Assembly: GCA_900767595.1 (NCBI GenBank)
Contig: CAAFZS010000054.1
Coordinates: 1 to 21,044 of the forward strand
Direction: 5' to 3'
Source: Bacteroidales bacterium
GTDB lineage: Bacteria; Bacteroidota; Bacteroidia; Bacteroidales; Paludibacteraceae
DNA length: 21,044 bases
Shown: positions 5,771 through 14,148 of the stretch, in pieces
How the letters are laid out: the number at the start of each line of letters is the position of its first letter
Numbering within the stretch: the stretch's first letter is position 1
Notes under the pieces: model-generated
The model's input: only the letters and a program-made list of their open reading frames with translations
Databases searched by the model: none
Told to the model about the DNA's origin: nothing
Made by a program: the position numbers and the translations under genes

Positions 5771-8700
5771 CTAAACTCTCAACTTATTCAACAGATGGAT
5801 GGCGCCACCGAGGGTTTTGACTTGTTGTATGGTGAGGTAGCGTTTACCGGTTTTGATGCCTTGTCGGTTCACTTCTTCCTTAAGTTGGCAGCGGTCGGTC
5901 TTATGAACGGCGTAGTCTAACAGTTTGCCGAAGACTTCACTTTGCCAATAACTGTCCTTATTGGTAACGAAGTATAATGTCATCTGTTCGTGCTTGAGGA
6001 AGATCTTTTCGATACCCATTTCGCAGCAGAGCCAACGGAGTCGAACGACATTGAGTAGTTCGGAAGCTTCCTCGGGCAGAGGACCGAAACGGTCGATCAG
6101 TCGTTTTTCGAAATTGGTTAGTTCGTCCTCGTTATTGAGGCTGTCCAACTCTTTGTATAATGTGATTCGTTCCGATATATTCTCGATATACGTATTTGGG
6201 AAGCAGAGCGGCAGGTCGCTTTCGAGTTGGCTGTCGGAGCACCAGTAAGACCGCTGCGCTGAAAGACCGCCTTCGGCTGAAGGACCGGCTTCGCCTGTAA
6301 GACCGGCTGCGCCTGTAAGACTCCACTCGTCACGGAGTTCCTCGACGGCTTCGTTGAGGATGCGTTGGTAGGTGTCGTATCCCAGGTCGGCAATGAAGCC
6401 GGATTGTTCGGCTCCGAGCATGTTGCCTGCTCCGCGGATATCGAGGTCTTGCATAGCGAGGTTAAAGCCTGAGCCAAGGTCGGCAAACGTCGTTATGGCA
6501 TTCAAACGACGGCGTGCATCCTCAGTGAGCAGTTCTTTGTCGGGTGCAACGAGGTAGCAGTAGGCCTTACGGTTGCTGCGCCCTACGCGTCCACGCAGTT
6601 GGTGGAGGTCGGCTAAACCGTAGTGTTGCGCCGAGTAGATAATCATTGTATTGACATTAGGGATATCCACACCCGACTCGATGATCGTGGTGGAGATAAG
6701 GATATCGTAATCGTAGTTGATGAAGTCTTCGAGTTTGGTTTCCATCTCGTCCGCCGGCATCTGTCCGTGTGCTACAACGATACGTGCCTCGGGGCAGAGT
6801 TGGTGAATACGGTGTTCGATACGCGGTAGCATCTCGATACGGTTATTGACAACAAAGACTTGTCCGTTGCGTTCCAGTTCCTGTTCGATGGCTTCTTTGA
6901 TGATATCCTCATCGTCGGGCGTTATTATCTCCGTTTGAACGGGATAACGGTTTTGTGGCGGGGTGTTGATGATACTTAGGTCGCGAGCACCGAGTAGCGA
7001 GAACTGTAAGGTACGCGGGATAGGTGTAGCGGTGAGGGTGAGTACATCCACGTTCGTGCGCAAGGATTTGAGTTTCTCCTTGACGGCAACCCCGAATTTC
7101 TGTTCCTCATCGATGATGAGCAGTCCCAGGTCGTGCCACTCAACTTGTTTGCCCACGAGTTTATGGGTACCAATCAATATATCTATCTTACCGGCTTTGA
7201 GGTCCGTGAGTATCTCGGCGGTTTGTTTGGGTGACTTCCCTCGTGATAGGTATTCAATCCGAACGGGGAAGTTCTTGAAGCGCTCTTTGAATGTGTTATA
7301 GTGCTGTAGGGCGAGGACGGTGGTCGGTACCAGTACCGCCACTTGTTTGCCGTCGGTAGCGACCTTGAAGGCAGCTCGCATAGCGACTTCGGTCTTACCG
7401 AACCCGACATCGCCACAGATGAGTCGGTCCATTGGTTGCGGGCTCTCGAGGTCGTGTTTGACATCGAGGGTGGCTTTGGCTTGGTCAACAGTGTCCTCGT
7501 AGAGGAAGGAGGCTTCGAGTTCATGTTGCATATACCCGTCGGGTGAATAGGCGAAGCCTTGTTGCTGTTTGCGGGTAGCATAGAGGGCGATGAGGTCGCG
7601 GGCTATATCTTTGACCTTGTCTTTGGTGCGCTCTTTGAGGCGTTCCCAGGCTCCGCTACCGAGTTTGGATATTGTGGGAGCCGAGCCCTCACGGCCTTTG
7701 TATTTGCTGATGCGGTGCAGGTTATGTATGCTGACGAAGATCGTGTCCTCATCGCGATAGAGGATACGGATCATCTCTTGCGGTTTGCCGTTGACGGTGG
7801 TGGTGACCAGTCCGCCGAAGGTTCCTATACCGTGGTCTGAATGAACGACATAGTCGCCTACACGCAGTTGGTTGATCTCTTTGAGGGTAAGGATTGCTTT
7901 GCCTCGACGAGCCTCCTCGCTGCGTAAGGTTACGCGGTGGAACCGCTCGAAGATCTCGTGGTCCGTATAGTAAGCCACTTTGTTGTCTTCATCCACAAAG
8001 CCGGTGTGGAGAGATTGCAAAACGAAGTTTAGACCGCTGATGGTAAGACTCTCGAGGATGGAGCGTAGGCGGTCAAGTTGTTTTTGTTGTTCGGCAAGGA
8101 TATAGATGGTATAGCCTGCCTCTTGTTTGTTATGTATATCCTCAGCGAGGATGTCGAAGTTCTTGTGGAACGGCGGCTGCGGAATCGTGTGGAACTCCCG
8201 TTTGTCGTAGTTGGGGAAGAAAGATTTTTGATTAATCTCGATGGTAGAAGGACCGCTATCGCTGTCAGACCGCTGCGCTGTCAGACCGCTACGCTGTAAG
8301 ACCGCTGTCGCTGTAAGACTCTCTAGTTTAAACTTTACAAGGCTCCAATCGTTGCTTATCCATAGCGTATCCGTTGCTAAATAGTCGGTAATAAAACCGG
8401 TCTCGTCCGAGTTCTCTAAGGCGGGTGAGATAGCAATGGATTCGACTTTGTTTTTACTGAGTTGGGTCTCGATATCGAACTCCCGGATAGAGTCTATCTC
8501 GTCCCCGAAGAAATCGAGACGATAGGGTAGTTCGTGGCTAAAGGAATAGATGTCCATTATCCCACCCCGAATAGCGAACTGCCCGGGTTCATATACAAAA
8601 TCCACTTTGACGAACATCTGCTCTAGCAACTGCTCTTTGATAGCACCCATAGCTATTGTCTGCCCGACGCGTAGGTTAATCGTATTACCGGTCAGGGTCT

Positions 8701-9115
8701 TGGGTAGAGGCGTAGGTTCCGCCAATGCTTCGGGATACGTCACCACACAAAGGGGTAGGGGAGTAGAGGAGTAGAGGAGTAGGGTGTTCAGTACTTCGGT
8801 GCGTTGGATGAGCATTGCCTCGTCGGTGCCTTGTCGTCTCCTTTTCGAACTTGGGAAGAAGAGTGTAGAGGTAGCGGCATTGTCTTTCAGGGCAGAGCCC
8901 GGTCTTTCAGCGCAGCGGTCTTTCAGCGAAAGCGGTCTTTCAGCCGAAGGCGATCCTGTTATAAGGGACTGCAAGTCCTTAAACAGGTACAGGGCTTCGT
9001 CGGCATTATCCATCACAATGAGGGTAGGGCGGTCTTTGCAGATCGTTTTGAGTTGCATCGCTCTAGCTGAACCGTAGAGTCCGGTGAAGAGAATATGTGA
9101 TGGTTTTGTTTTCAA
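5771..9115 (-). CDS. mfd: Transcription-repair coupling factor Mfd
   Basis: Mfd is an ATP-dependent translocase that removes stalled RNA polymerase and recruits UvrA. Domains in order (TTG start): UvrB-like N-terminal region (HILFTGLYGSARA at once, GQFAIRGGIMDIYS later); RNA-polymerase-interacting segment VGDYVVHSDHGIGTF (about 425); Walker A GDVGFGKT (568-575); Walker B DEEQ (669-672); TLTATPIPRTL; second helicase lobe with STTIIESGVDIPN and QLRGRVGRS; C-terminal domain. The frame stays open upstream to an ATG at 9286, but that extension would lie inside the preceding gene. The conserved HILFTGLYGSARA lies before the first internal ATG (9058), so TTG at 9115, just after the upstream stop, is preferred (1114 residues). 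Three in-frame mini-hairpin arrays (about residues 54-77, 267-289, 933-956) and an 8-bp tandem repeat (about 111-119) interrupt it outside the motor motifs. Confidence 0.95.
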   Translation of the reverse strand: MKTKPSHILFTGLYGSARAMQLKTICKDRPTLIVMDNADEALYLFKDLQSLITGSPSAERPLSLKDRCAERPGSALKDNAATSTLFFPSSKRRRQGTDEAMLIQRTEVLNTLLLYSSTPLPLCVVTYPEALAEPTPLPKTLTGNTINLRVGQTIAMGAIKEQLLEQMFVKVDFVYEPGQFAIRGGIMDIYSFSHELPYRLDFFGDEIDSIREFDIETQLSKNKVESIAISPALENSDETGFITDYLATDTLWISNDWSLVKFKLESLTATAVLQRSGLTAQRSDSDSGPSTIEINQKSFFPNYDKREFHTIPQPPFHKNFDILAEDIHNKQEAGYTIYILAEQQKQLDRLRSILESLTISGLNFVLQSLHTGFVDEDNKVAYYTDHEIFERFHRVTLRSEEARRGKAILTLKEINQLRVGDYVVHSDHGIGTFGGLVTTTVNGKPQEMIRILYRDEDTIFVSIHNLHRISKYKGREGSAPTISKLGSGAWERLKERTKDKVKDIARDLIALYATRKQQQGFAYSPDGYMQHELEASFLYEDTVDQAKATLDVKHDLESPQPMDRLICGDVGFGKTEVAMRAAFKVATDGKQVAVLVPTTVLALQHYNTFKERFKNFPVRIEYLSRGKSPKQTAEILTDLKAGKIDILIGTHKLVGKQVEWHDLGLLIIDEEQKFGVAVKEKLKSLRTNVDVLTLTATPIPRTLQFSLLGARDLSIINTPPQNRYPVQTEIITPDDEDIIKEAIEQELERNGQVFVVNNRIEMLPRIEHRIHQLCPEARIVVAHGQMPADEMETKLEDFINYDYDILISTTIIESGVDIPNVNTMIIYSAQHYGLADLHQLRGRVGRSNRKAYCYLVAPDKELLTEDARRRLNAITTFADLGSGFNLAMQDLDIRGAGNMLGAEQSGFIADLGYDTYQRILNEAVEELRDEWSLTGAAGLTGEAGPSAEGGLSAQRSYWCSDSQLESDLPLCFPNTYIENISERITLYKELDSLNNEDELTNFEKRLIDRFGPLPEEASELLNVVRLRWLCCEMGIEKIFLKHEQMTLYFVTNKDSYWQSEVFGKLLDYAVHKTDRCQLKEEVNRQGIKTGKRYLTIQQVKTLGGAIHLLNKLRV
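6248..6317 (+). repeat. Mini-hairpin repeat array B (4 units, in mfd)
   Basis: Units lie at 6248-6263, 6264-6281, 6282-6299 and 6300-6317, with stems GC-TGC-GC, GCC-TTC-GGC, GGC-TTC-GCC and GGC-TGC-GCC. They encode SLTGAAGL, TGEAG, SAEGGL and SAQRS on the minus strand, within the C-terminal part of Mfd. Orientation is the same as in array A. Confidence 0.87.
8250..8315 (+). repeat. Mini-hairpin repeat array C (4 units, in mfd)
   Basis: Units lie at 8250-8266, 8267-8282, 8283-8298 and 8299-8315. All have 2-bp GC/GC stems with loops TATC, TGC, TAC and TGTC, flanked by RGACC and TGTM. The 66 bases equal 22 codons. The protein reads TATAVLQRSGLTAQRSDSDSG on the minus strand, between segments of the N-terminal region of Mfd. 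Confidence 0.83.
8761..8784. repeat. 8-bp tandem repeat inside mfd
   Basis: GAGTAGAG is repeated three times (the last copy ends GG), encoding LLYSSTPL on the minus strand. An 8-bp period does not preserve frame if copy number changes. Confidence 0.75.
8886..8956 (-). repeat. Mini-hairpin repeat array D (4 units, inverted, in mfd)
   Basis: Same family in the opposite orientation, so here the AGACC...TGAA sense is on the coding strand of mfd. Units lie at 8886-8905, 8906-8921, 8922-8938 and 8939-8956. Stems are GGGC-AGA-GCCC, GC-GCA-GC, GC-GAAA-GC and GCC-GAA-GGC as read on the plus strand. It encodes SAERPLSLKDRCAERPGSA, a different peptide from arrays A-C. Confidence 0.85.
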
Positions 9116-9117
9116 GA

Positions 9118-9846
9118 TTAGCGGAAGAAGAAAGTGATGCCGATACTGTTGATTAAATCGCCCACGAAGTCTTTTTGGACAGGGGATTTGATAAAGTGTT
9201 GTAGATACCCGATGGTAGTATAGAGACTTATCCCATAGCAAATGGAATATTCGAGACTGCAAGTCAGTTTGGCGGACGGGACCCAAGTGTCAATCGTGTT
9301 GGCAATATACGTATTCTGTCCTTCCACGGGTGTGATATTTTCCAAGGTGAGGCAACTGGCTCCTGCATAAAGCATAAGACCTAATGTCCACTTATTGTCG
9401 TATTCGGGTCGTTTAAGGTACTCTTTTAGGTTCTTGACCAAAGGGAAGCGATAGCCGCCACCTATGAGTAGGTCGATGGTCCAGTCTCTGCCTTTCGATA
9501 TGTTCGTGAGCGATTGCTCGACCTCGTTATACCAGCGGGTATAAGCATCAAACTCGCCGGCAAGGCACCAACCGACCGTCTTGTGCGAACGATATTCCAG
9601 TCCTGTGCGGGTATAGAACCCGGGGTTAGTTTGTCCTTTCTTTGGGGTATAAGCGCACCCGACTTCCAAAGGAAGCGTAAAATTATTGAGTATTCCAACG
9701 GCATTCATCTTTTTGGCTGGCTCGATACGACGAATCTCCCATTCGCCGCTAATCTCTACGGTAGTGTCCCGCCAAGGGGTCTGTGTTTGTGCAGATAAAG
9801 AGGCTGCGCAGCATAGAAGAAATGCAAAAAGTACAAATTTTCTCAT
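9118..9846 (-). CDS. Probable outer-membrane beta-barrel protein
   Basis: The chosen ATG at 9846 opens directly on a signal peptide (MRKFVLFAFLLCCAASLSAQ), giving 242 residues. An ATG 51 bases upstream is in frame but would place a polar segment before the signal and lies at or before the likely transcription start, so it is rejected. The mature part has many alternating aromatic/polar strands (GFYTRTGLEYRSHKTVGWCLAGEFDAY, LLIGGGYRFPL, WTLGLMLYAGAS, CSLEYSICYGISLYTTIGYLQHF) and ends in GITFFFR, the aromatic end expected of an outer-membrane barrel. I recognise no named family; it resembles general Bacteroidales porin-like hypothetical proteins. It is the first gene after the minus-strand promoter, and mfd starts 2 bases beyond its stop. 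Confidence 0.75.
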   Translation of the reverse strand: MRKFVLFAFLLCCAASLSAQTQTPWRDTTVEISGEWEIRRIEPAKKMNAVGILNNFTLPLEVGCAYTPKKGQTNPGFYTRTGLEYRSHKTVGWCLAGEFDAYTRWYNEVEQSLTNISKGRDWTIDLLIGGGYRFPLVKNLKEYLKRPEYDNKWTLGLMLYAGASCLTLENITPVEGQNTYIANTIDTWVPSAKLTCSLEYSICYGISLYTTIGYLQHFIKSPVQKDFVGDLINSIGITFFFR

Positions 9847-9866
9847 ATTATCCCAATTTAGGGCTG

Positions 9867-9898
9867 CAAAATTACAAAATTTCGCGCACATACGCAAG
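9867..9898 (-). promoter_or_regulatory. Promoter for outer-membrane gene / mfd run
   Basis: On the minus strand there is a -7 box TAATTTTG (9874-9867) followed by CAG, and 20 bases upstream CTTG (9898-9895) in place of TTTG. Spacing equals that of the strong promoters, but the -33 is one base off. This is the only promoter-like signal I found for the seven-gene minus-strand run. Confidence 0.55.
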
Positions 9899-9976
9899 CG
9901 TGAACCTTATTTTTTTATCGCGAAAACGACGAAACAATGTTTTTTAACACTTTTTGCTCATTTTATTGCATTTTTA

Positions 9977-10008
9977 TTTGGTAGTATCAAAAAAAAGTCG
10001 TACCTTTG
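9977..10008 (+). promoter_or_regulatory. Strong Bacteroidetes-type promoter of the mut-hyp operon
   Basis: A -33 TTTG (9977-9980), a 20-base spacer and a -7 TACCTTTG (10001-10008), followed by CA. The 26 bases at 9985-10010 are identical to 19522-19547 upstream of the phosphatase gene. Transcription should start near 10014-10018, leaving a leader of about 95 bases. That leader is AT-rich, with no structured cobalamin riboswitch visible. Confidence 0.85.
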
Positions 10009-10035
10009 CAGTTCGTTAGGGGCACTATGCGCTGA

Positions 10036-10056
10036 ATTGTGGATTGTGGATTGTGG
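10036..10056. repeat. ATTGTGG tandem repeat in mutA leader
   Basis: Three perfect copies of ATTGTGG lie in the untranslated leader of mutA. They are followed by an AT-rich stretch in which AAATCACAAAT occurs twice. No stem-loop was evident. Confidence 0.7.
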
Positions 10057-10110
10057 ATGAAACAAAAAATCACAAATAACAAATTATAAATCACAAATTT
10101 ATTAAACATC

Positions 10111-11991
10111 ATGGCAGAAAACAAATTAAACCTGTTGGCTGACTTCCCGAAGATCTCTACCAAAGAGTGGAAAGAGAAGATCATCACCGACTTGAAGGGT
10201 GCCGATTACGAGAAGAAACTTGTATGGCGCACCACAGAAGGGTTCAATGTGCAACCTTTCTATCGTCAGGAAGACCTGCGTGGTCTGAAAACTACTGTTT
10301 CCGCTCCGGGTCAATTCCCTTACGTTCGCGGAACGAAAGAAAACAACGAATGGGCTATTCGCCAGAACATCTGTGCTTGCAAGAATGCCCGTAAAGCCAA
10401 TGCAAAGGCTTTGGAAGTGCTCCAAAAAGGTATCACTTCGATTGGCTTCTGCATGGACGCTGACAAACTGACCTATCACTTTGTGAAGGTGCTGTTGGAA
10501 GGTATTGATGCTCGTGCTATCGATCTGAACTTCACCATCTGCCCTTGCGCAGCTCCGAAGCTGGCCGGTATCCTCGTTCGTTACTATGGTCGCATGGGTT
10601 ACGACTTCAAGGCTGTTCGCGGTTCCATCAATGTGGACCCGTTCAAGAAGATGCTCTTGAATGGTAAGAAACTCTCTCGCGAGGAAGTAACCGAGAAACT
10701 CGTAGCTACGATCAATGCGGCTAAGACATTGGTTAACTATCGCGTAGTGAATGTGAACTCCGTTATCCTTAATAACGCGGGCGCTTATAGCGCACAAGAG
10801 TTGGCTTACGCTCTGGCTTGGGGTGCTGATTATATGACGATGCTTACCGAGGCAGGTGTTCCTAACTACCTTGCTGCTCGTGAGATCCGCTTTAATATGG
10901 GTATTGGTGTGAACTATTTCATTGAGATTGCCAAGTTCCGTGCAGCTCGTCTGTTGTGGGCAAAGATCGTAGAGGCTTACAAGGCTCCTATCTTCACGAA
11001 GGCATTGCGTGAGGCAGCTAAGATGAATGTCAGTGCACAGACCTCTCGTTTCAATATGACCGTGTTTGACGCTTACGTTAACCTGCTCCGTAGCCAGACC
11101 GAAACGATGTCGGCAGCTATTGCCGGTGTAGATGAGATTGTGGTTACGCCGTTTGATGTTACTTACGAGGATCCTACGGATTTCGCAGAGCGCATTGCCC
11201 GTAACCAGCAACTGATGTTGAAGGAAGAGACGCATATTAATAAGGTGATCGATCCTTCTGCCGGTTCGTATTATATTGAGAACCTCACCGCTGCGATCGC
11301 TGCGGAGGCTTGGAAGCAGTTCCTCGCTATCCAAGAGCAAGGCGGTCTGTATGAGATGATTGTTAACAATAAGGTTCAAGAGGCTATGAAGGCTAACTTG
11401 CAAACCCGTCTAAGTGATGTAGCTAAACGTAAAGAGACGTTGCTGGGTTCGAACCAATTCCCGAACTTCACCGAGAAAGCCGGTAAGAAGATTAAGGCTA
11501 CGGCTTGCGCTTGCGCTTGCAAAGACTGCGGTGCCGAACTGCAAACGCTTCCTTGCGCCCGTGCAGCAGAGGAGTTTGAGAACCTGCGCTTAGCTACCGA
11601 AGGTGCTAAGAAACAACCGGTGGCTTTCATGCTCACGATTGGTAACTTGGCGATGCGTATTGCCCGTGCACAGTTCAGTTGTAACTTCCTGGCTTGCGCC
11701 GGTTACAAAGTGATTGATAACAATGGCTTCAAGTCCGTGAAGGATGGTATCAAGGCGGCTCGTAAGGCGAAAGCGGATATTATCGTTCTGTGCTCTTCCG
11801 ATGACGAGTACGCTACCTATGCTCCGCAAGCATGGTTAGACCTTGAGGGTGCTAAAGAGATCTTCATCGTTGCCGGTGCTCCGGCATGCATGGAGGACCT
11901 CCAGAAGCTCGGTATCAAGAACTTCATCCACGTTCGTTCGAACGTACTGGATACGTTAAAAGACTTTAATAATCAACTCCTCAATAAATAA
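10111..11991 (+). CDS. mutA: Methylmalonyl-CoA mutase small subunit (non-catalytic)
   Basis: This is the beta partner of the heterodimeric mutase; it supports the catalytic MutB subunit and does not bind cobalamin itself. The 626-residue protein has the mutase TIM-barrel domain (about 30-450, with AREIRFNMGIGVNYFIEIAKFRAARLLW and IDPSAGSYYIENLT) and a degenerate B12-type C-terminal domain (about 500-626). That domain lacks the DxHxxG cobalamin motif, as expected for this subunit. Unusual is a cysteine cluster C466-x-C468-x-C470-x-x-C473, with C482, in the linker between the two domains; it is encoded by GCTTGC repeated three times. The gene follows the strong promoter at 9977 and precedes mutB by 8 bases. 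The ATG at 10111 has no clear Shine-Dalgarno site, which is normal for this group. Confidence 0.95.
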   Translation: MAENKLNLLADFPKISTKEWKEKIITDLKGADYEKKLVWRTTEGFNVQPFYRQEDLRGLKTTVSAPGQFPYVRGTKENNEWAIRQNICACKNARKANAKALEVLQKGITSIGFCMDADKLTYHFVKVLLEGIDARAIDLNFTICPCAAPKLAGILVRYYGRMGYDFKAVRGSINVDPFKKMLLNGKKLSREEVTEKLVATINAAKTLVNYRVVNVNSVILNNAGAYSAQELAYALAWGADYMTMLTEAGVPNYLAAREIRFNMGIGVNYFIEIAKFRAARLLWAKIVEAYKAPIFTKALREAAKMNVSAQTSRFNMTVFDAYVNLLRSQTETMSAAIAGVDEIVVTPFDVTYEDPTDFAERIARNQQLMLKEETHINKVIDPSAGSYYIENLTAAIAAEAWKQFLAIQEQGGLYEMIVNNKVQEAMKANLQTRLSDVAKRKETLLGSNQFPNFTEKAGKKIKATACACACKDCGAELQTLPCARAAEEFENLRLATEGAKKQPVAFMLTIGNLAMRIARAQFSCNFLACAGYKVIDNNGFKSVKDGIKAARKAKADIIVLCSSDDEYATYAPQAWLDLEGAKEIFIVAGAPACMEDLQKLGIKNFIHVRSNVLDTLKDFNNQLLNK

Positions 11992-11999
11992 TTGCAGTT

Positions 12000-14138
12000 A
12001 TGAAACCGAATTTTAAAAACATTGATATCAAGAAAGTAGCTGCTTCTAAGTTTGAAGGAGCGAATGAAACGAACTGGGTAACCCCTGAGAAGATTGAGGT
12101 TAAACCCGTTTATACTAAGTCCGATTTGGAGGGTATGGAGCATCTTAACTATGCTGCCGGTCTGCCTCCTTTCTTGCGTGGCCCGTACAGCGGTATGTAT
12201 CCGATGCGTCCTTGGACGATTCGTCAATATGCCGGATTCTCTACGGCTGCGGAGTCTAACGCTTTCTATCGTCGTAACCTGGCTTCCGGTCAGAAAGGTC
12301 TGTCCGTTGCCTTTGACCTTCCTACCCACCGTGGTTACAATGCCGATAACGCTCGCGTGGTTGGTGATGTAGGTAAGGCGGGTGTGAGCATCTGCTCGCT
12401 TGAGGACATGAAAGTGCTGTTTGCCGGTATTCCTTTGAATAAGATGTCCGTCTCGATGACGATGAACGGTGCTGTACTGCCTATCCTCGCGTTCTATATC
12501 AACGCCGGTTTGGAGCAAGGTGCTAAACTCGAAGAGATGGCGGGTACTATCCAAAACGATATCTTGAAGGAGTTTATGGTGCGTAACACGTACATCTATC
12601 CTCCTAAGTTCTCGATGAAGATCATCGCTGATATCTTCGAATATACGTCCAAGAACATGCCTAAGTTCAACTCTATTTCCATCTCCGGCTATCATATGCA
12701 AGAGGCCGGTGCTACGGCAGATATCGAGTTGGCTTATACCTTGGCTGATGGTATGGAATACCTCCGTGCCGGTGTGAATGCAGGCATGAGCGTAGATACT
12801 TTTGCTCCGCGTTTGAGTTTCTTCTGGGCTATCGGAACGAACCACTTCATGGAGATTGCCAAGATGCGTGCTGCTCGTATGTTGTGGGCAAAGATCGTGA
12901 AGAGCTTCGGGGCTAAGAATCCTAAGTCGATGGCTCTTCGTACGCACTGCCAGACATCGGGTTGGTCGCTGACCGAACAAGATCCTTATAACAACGTAGG
13001 CCGTACTTGTATCGAGGCTATGGCTGCGGCTCTGGGTCATACTCAGTCCTTGCACACCAACGCACTTGATGAGGCTATCGCGTTGCCGACGGACTTTTCC
13101 GCTCGTATTGCCCGTAATACGCAAATCTTCATCCAAGAGGAAACGAAGATCTGCAAGCAGATTGACCCGTGGGCTGGTTCCTACTATGTAGAGAGCCTGA
13201 CCAAGGAGATTGCTGACAAGGCTTGGGAGCACATCCAGGAGATTGAGAAACTCGGAGGTATGGCTGCGGCTATTGAGACCGGTATTCCTAAGATGCGTAT
13301 CGAGGAAGCTGCGGCTCGCACACAAGCTCGTATCGACTCCGGTGAGCAGAAGATTATCGGTGTGAACGAGTATCGTCTGGAGCACGAAGATCCTATCGAT
13401 ATCCTTGAGGTCGATAATACCGCTGTCCGTAAGGAGCAGGAGGCTCGTTTGCAGGAACTGCGTAAGAACCGCGACGAGAAGGCTGTTCAAGCCGCTCTTC
13501 AAGAGATCACCGATGCCGTTCAAGCTTGGGCTGACGGTAAGAAGGGTGAGAACCTACTCGCACTGGCTGTGAAGGCCGCAGGTCTGCGCGCTAGTTTAGG
13601 TGAGATCTCCGACGCTTGCGAGAAAGTCGTTGGACGTTATAAAGCAACTATTAGAACTATTTCAGGCGTGTACGCAGCAGGAACAAAGAATGATGAGTAC
13701 TTCAAACGTGCTCAAGAACTCACCGCAGAGTTCGCTAAGAAAGAAGGTCGTCAACCTCGTATTATGATTGCCAAGATGGGCCAAGATGGTCACGATCGTG
13801 GAGCCAAAGTCGTAGCCACCGGTTATGCCGATTGTGGTTTCGATGTGGATATGGGTCCGCTCTTCCAGACGCCGGCTGAGGCAGCTAAACAAGCTGTAGA
13901 GAACGACGTTCACGTATTAGGCGTAAGCTCGTTGGCTGCGGGTCACAAGACCTTGGTTCCGCAAGTGATTGCAGAGCTTAAGAAACTCGGTCGTGAGGAT
14001 ATCATGGTTATTGCCGGTGGTGTTATTCCCGCCCAAGACTATGACTACCTCTATAAGGCCGGTGTAGCGGCTATCTTCGGCCCCGGTAGTCCCGTGGCTA
14101 AAGCCGCTTGCACGATTATGGAACTGTTGTTACAATAA
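12000..14138 (+). CDS. mutB: Methylmalonyl-CoA mutase large subunit (catalytic)
   Basis: MutB catalyses the adenosylcobalamin-dependent isomerisation of succinyl-CoA and (R)-methylmalonyl-CoA, the carbon-skeleton step of propionate formation in Bacteroidales. The 712-residue protein has the typical length. The barrel domain holds FLRGPYSGMYPMRPWTIRQYAGF, AFDLPTHRGYNADNARVVGDVG and YHMQEAGATADIELAYTLADG. The C-terminal cobalamin domain carries D596-G-H598-D-R-G601, the DxHxxG motif whose histidine ligates cobalt, followed later by GVSSLAAGHKTL and VIAGGVIP. No residue is missing. It forms a pair with mutA and is followed, after a hairpin, by hypB. No epimerase, decarboxylase or MeaB-type chaperone gene lies in the window. 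Confidence 0.98.
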   Translation: MKPNFKNIDIKKVAASKFEGANETNWVTPEKIEVKPVYTKSDLEGMEHLNYAAGLPPFLRGPYSGMYPMRPWTIRQYAGFSTAAESNAFYRRNLASGQKGLSVAFDLPTHRGYNADNARVVGDVGKAGVSICSLEDMKVLFAGIPLNKMSVSMTMNGAVLPILAFYINAGLEQGAKLEEMAGTIQNDILKEFMVRNTYIYPPKFSMKIIADIFEYTSKNMPKFNSISISGYHMQEAGATADIELAYTLADGMEYLRAGVNAGMSVDTFAPRLSFFWAIGTNHFMEIAKMRAARMLWAKIVKSFGAKNPKSMALRTHCQTSGWSLTEQDPYNNVGRTCIEAMAAALGHTQSLHTNALDEAIALPTDFSARIARNTQIFIQEETKICKQIDPWAGSYYVESLTKEIADKAWEHIQEIEKLGGMAAAIETGIPKMRIEEAAARTQARIDSGEQKIIGVNEYRLEHEDPIDILEVDNTAVRKEQEARLQELRKNRDEKAVQAALQEITDAVQAWADGKKGENLLALAVKAAGLRASLGEISDACEKVVGRYKATIRTISGVYAAGTKNDEYFKRAQELTAEFAKKEGRQPRIMIAKMGQDGHDRGAKVVATGYADCGFDVDMGPLFQTPAEAAKQAVENDVHVLGVSSLAAGHKTLVPQVIAELKKLGREDIMVIAGGVIPAQDYDYLYKAGVAAIFGPGSPVAKAACTIMELLLQ

Positions 14139-14148
14139 TCTCGTAAGA

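Noticed and set aside
9116..9286. Upstream extension of mfd to an ATG at 9286
   Set aside because: It would overlap the C-terminal coding part of the outer-membrane gene, and its sequence does not resemble an Mfd N-terminus.
10009..10110. Cobalamin riboswitch in the mutA leader
   Set aside because: The leader is only about 95 bases, AT-rich and made of short direct repeats; the conserved B12-box and multi-stem layout are not visible.
10126..11403. 425-codon open frame on the minus strand opposite mutA
   Set aside because: It lies wholly within mutA, has no recognisable domain or promoter, and is explained by the strong codon bias of mutA leaving the antisense frame free of stops.
11973..13523. 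516-codon open frame on the minus strand opposite mutB
   Set aside because: Same explanation: an antisense shadow of a highly biased, clearly identified gene.
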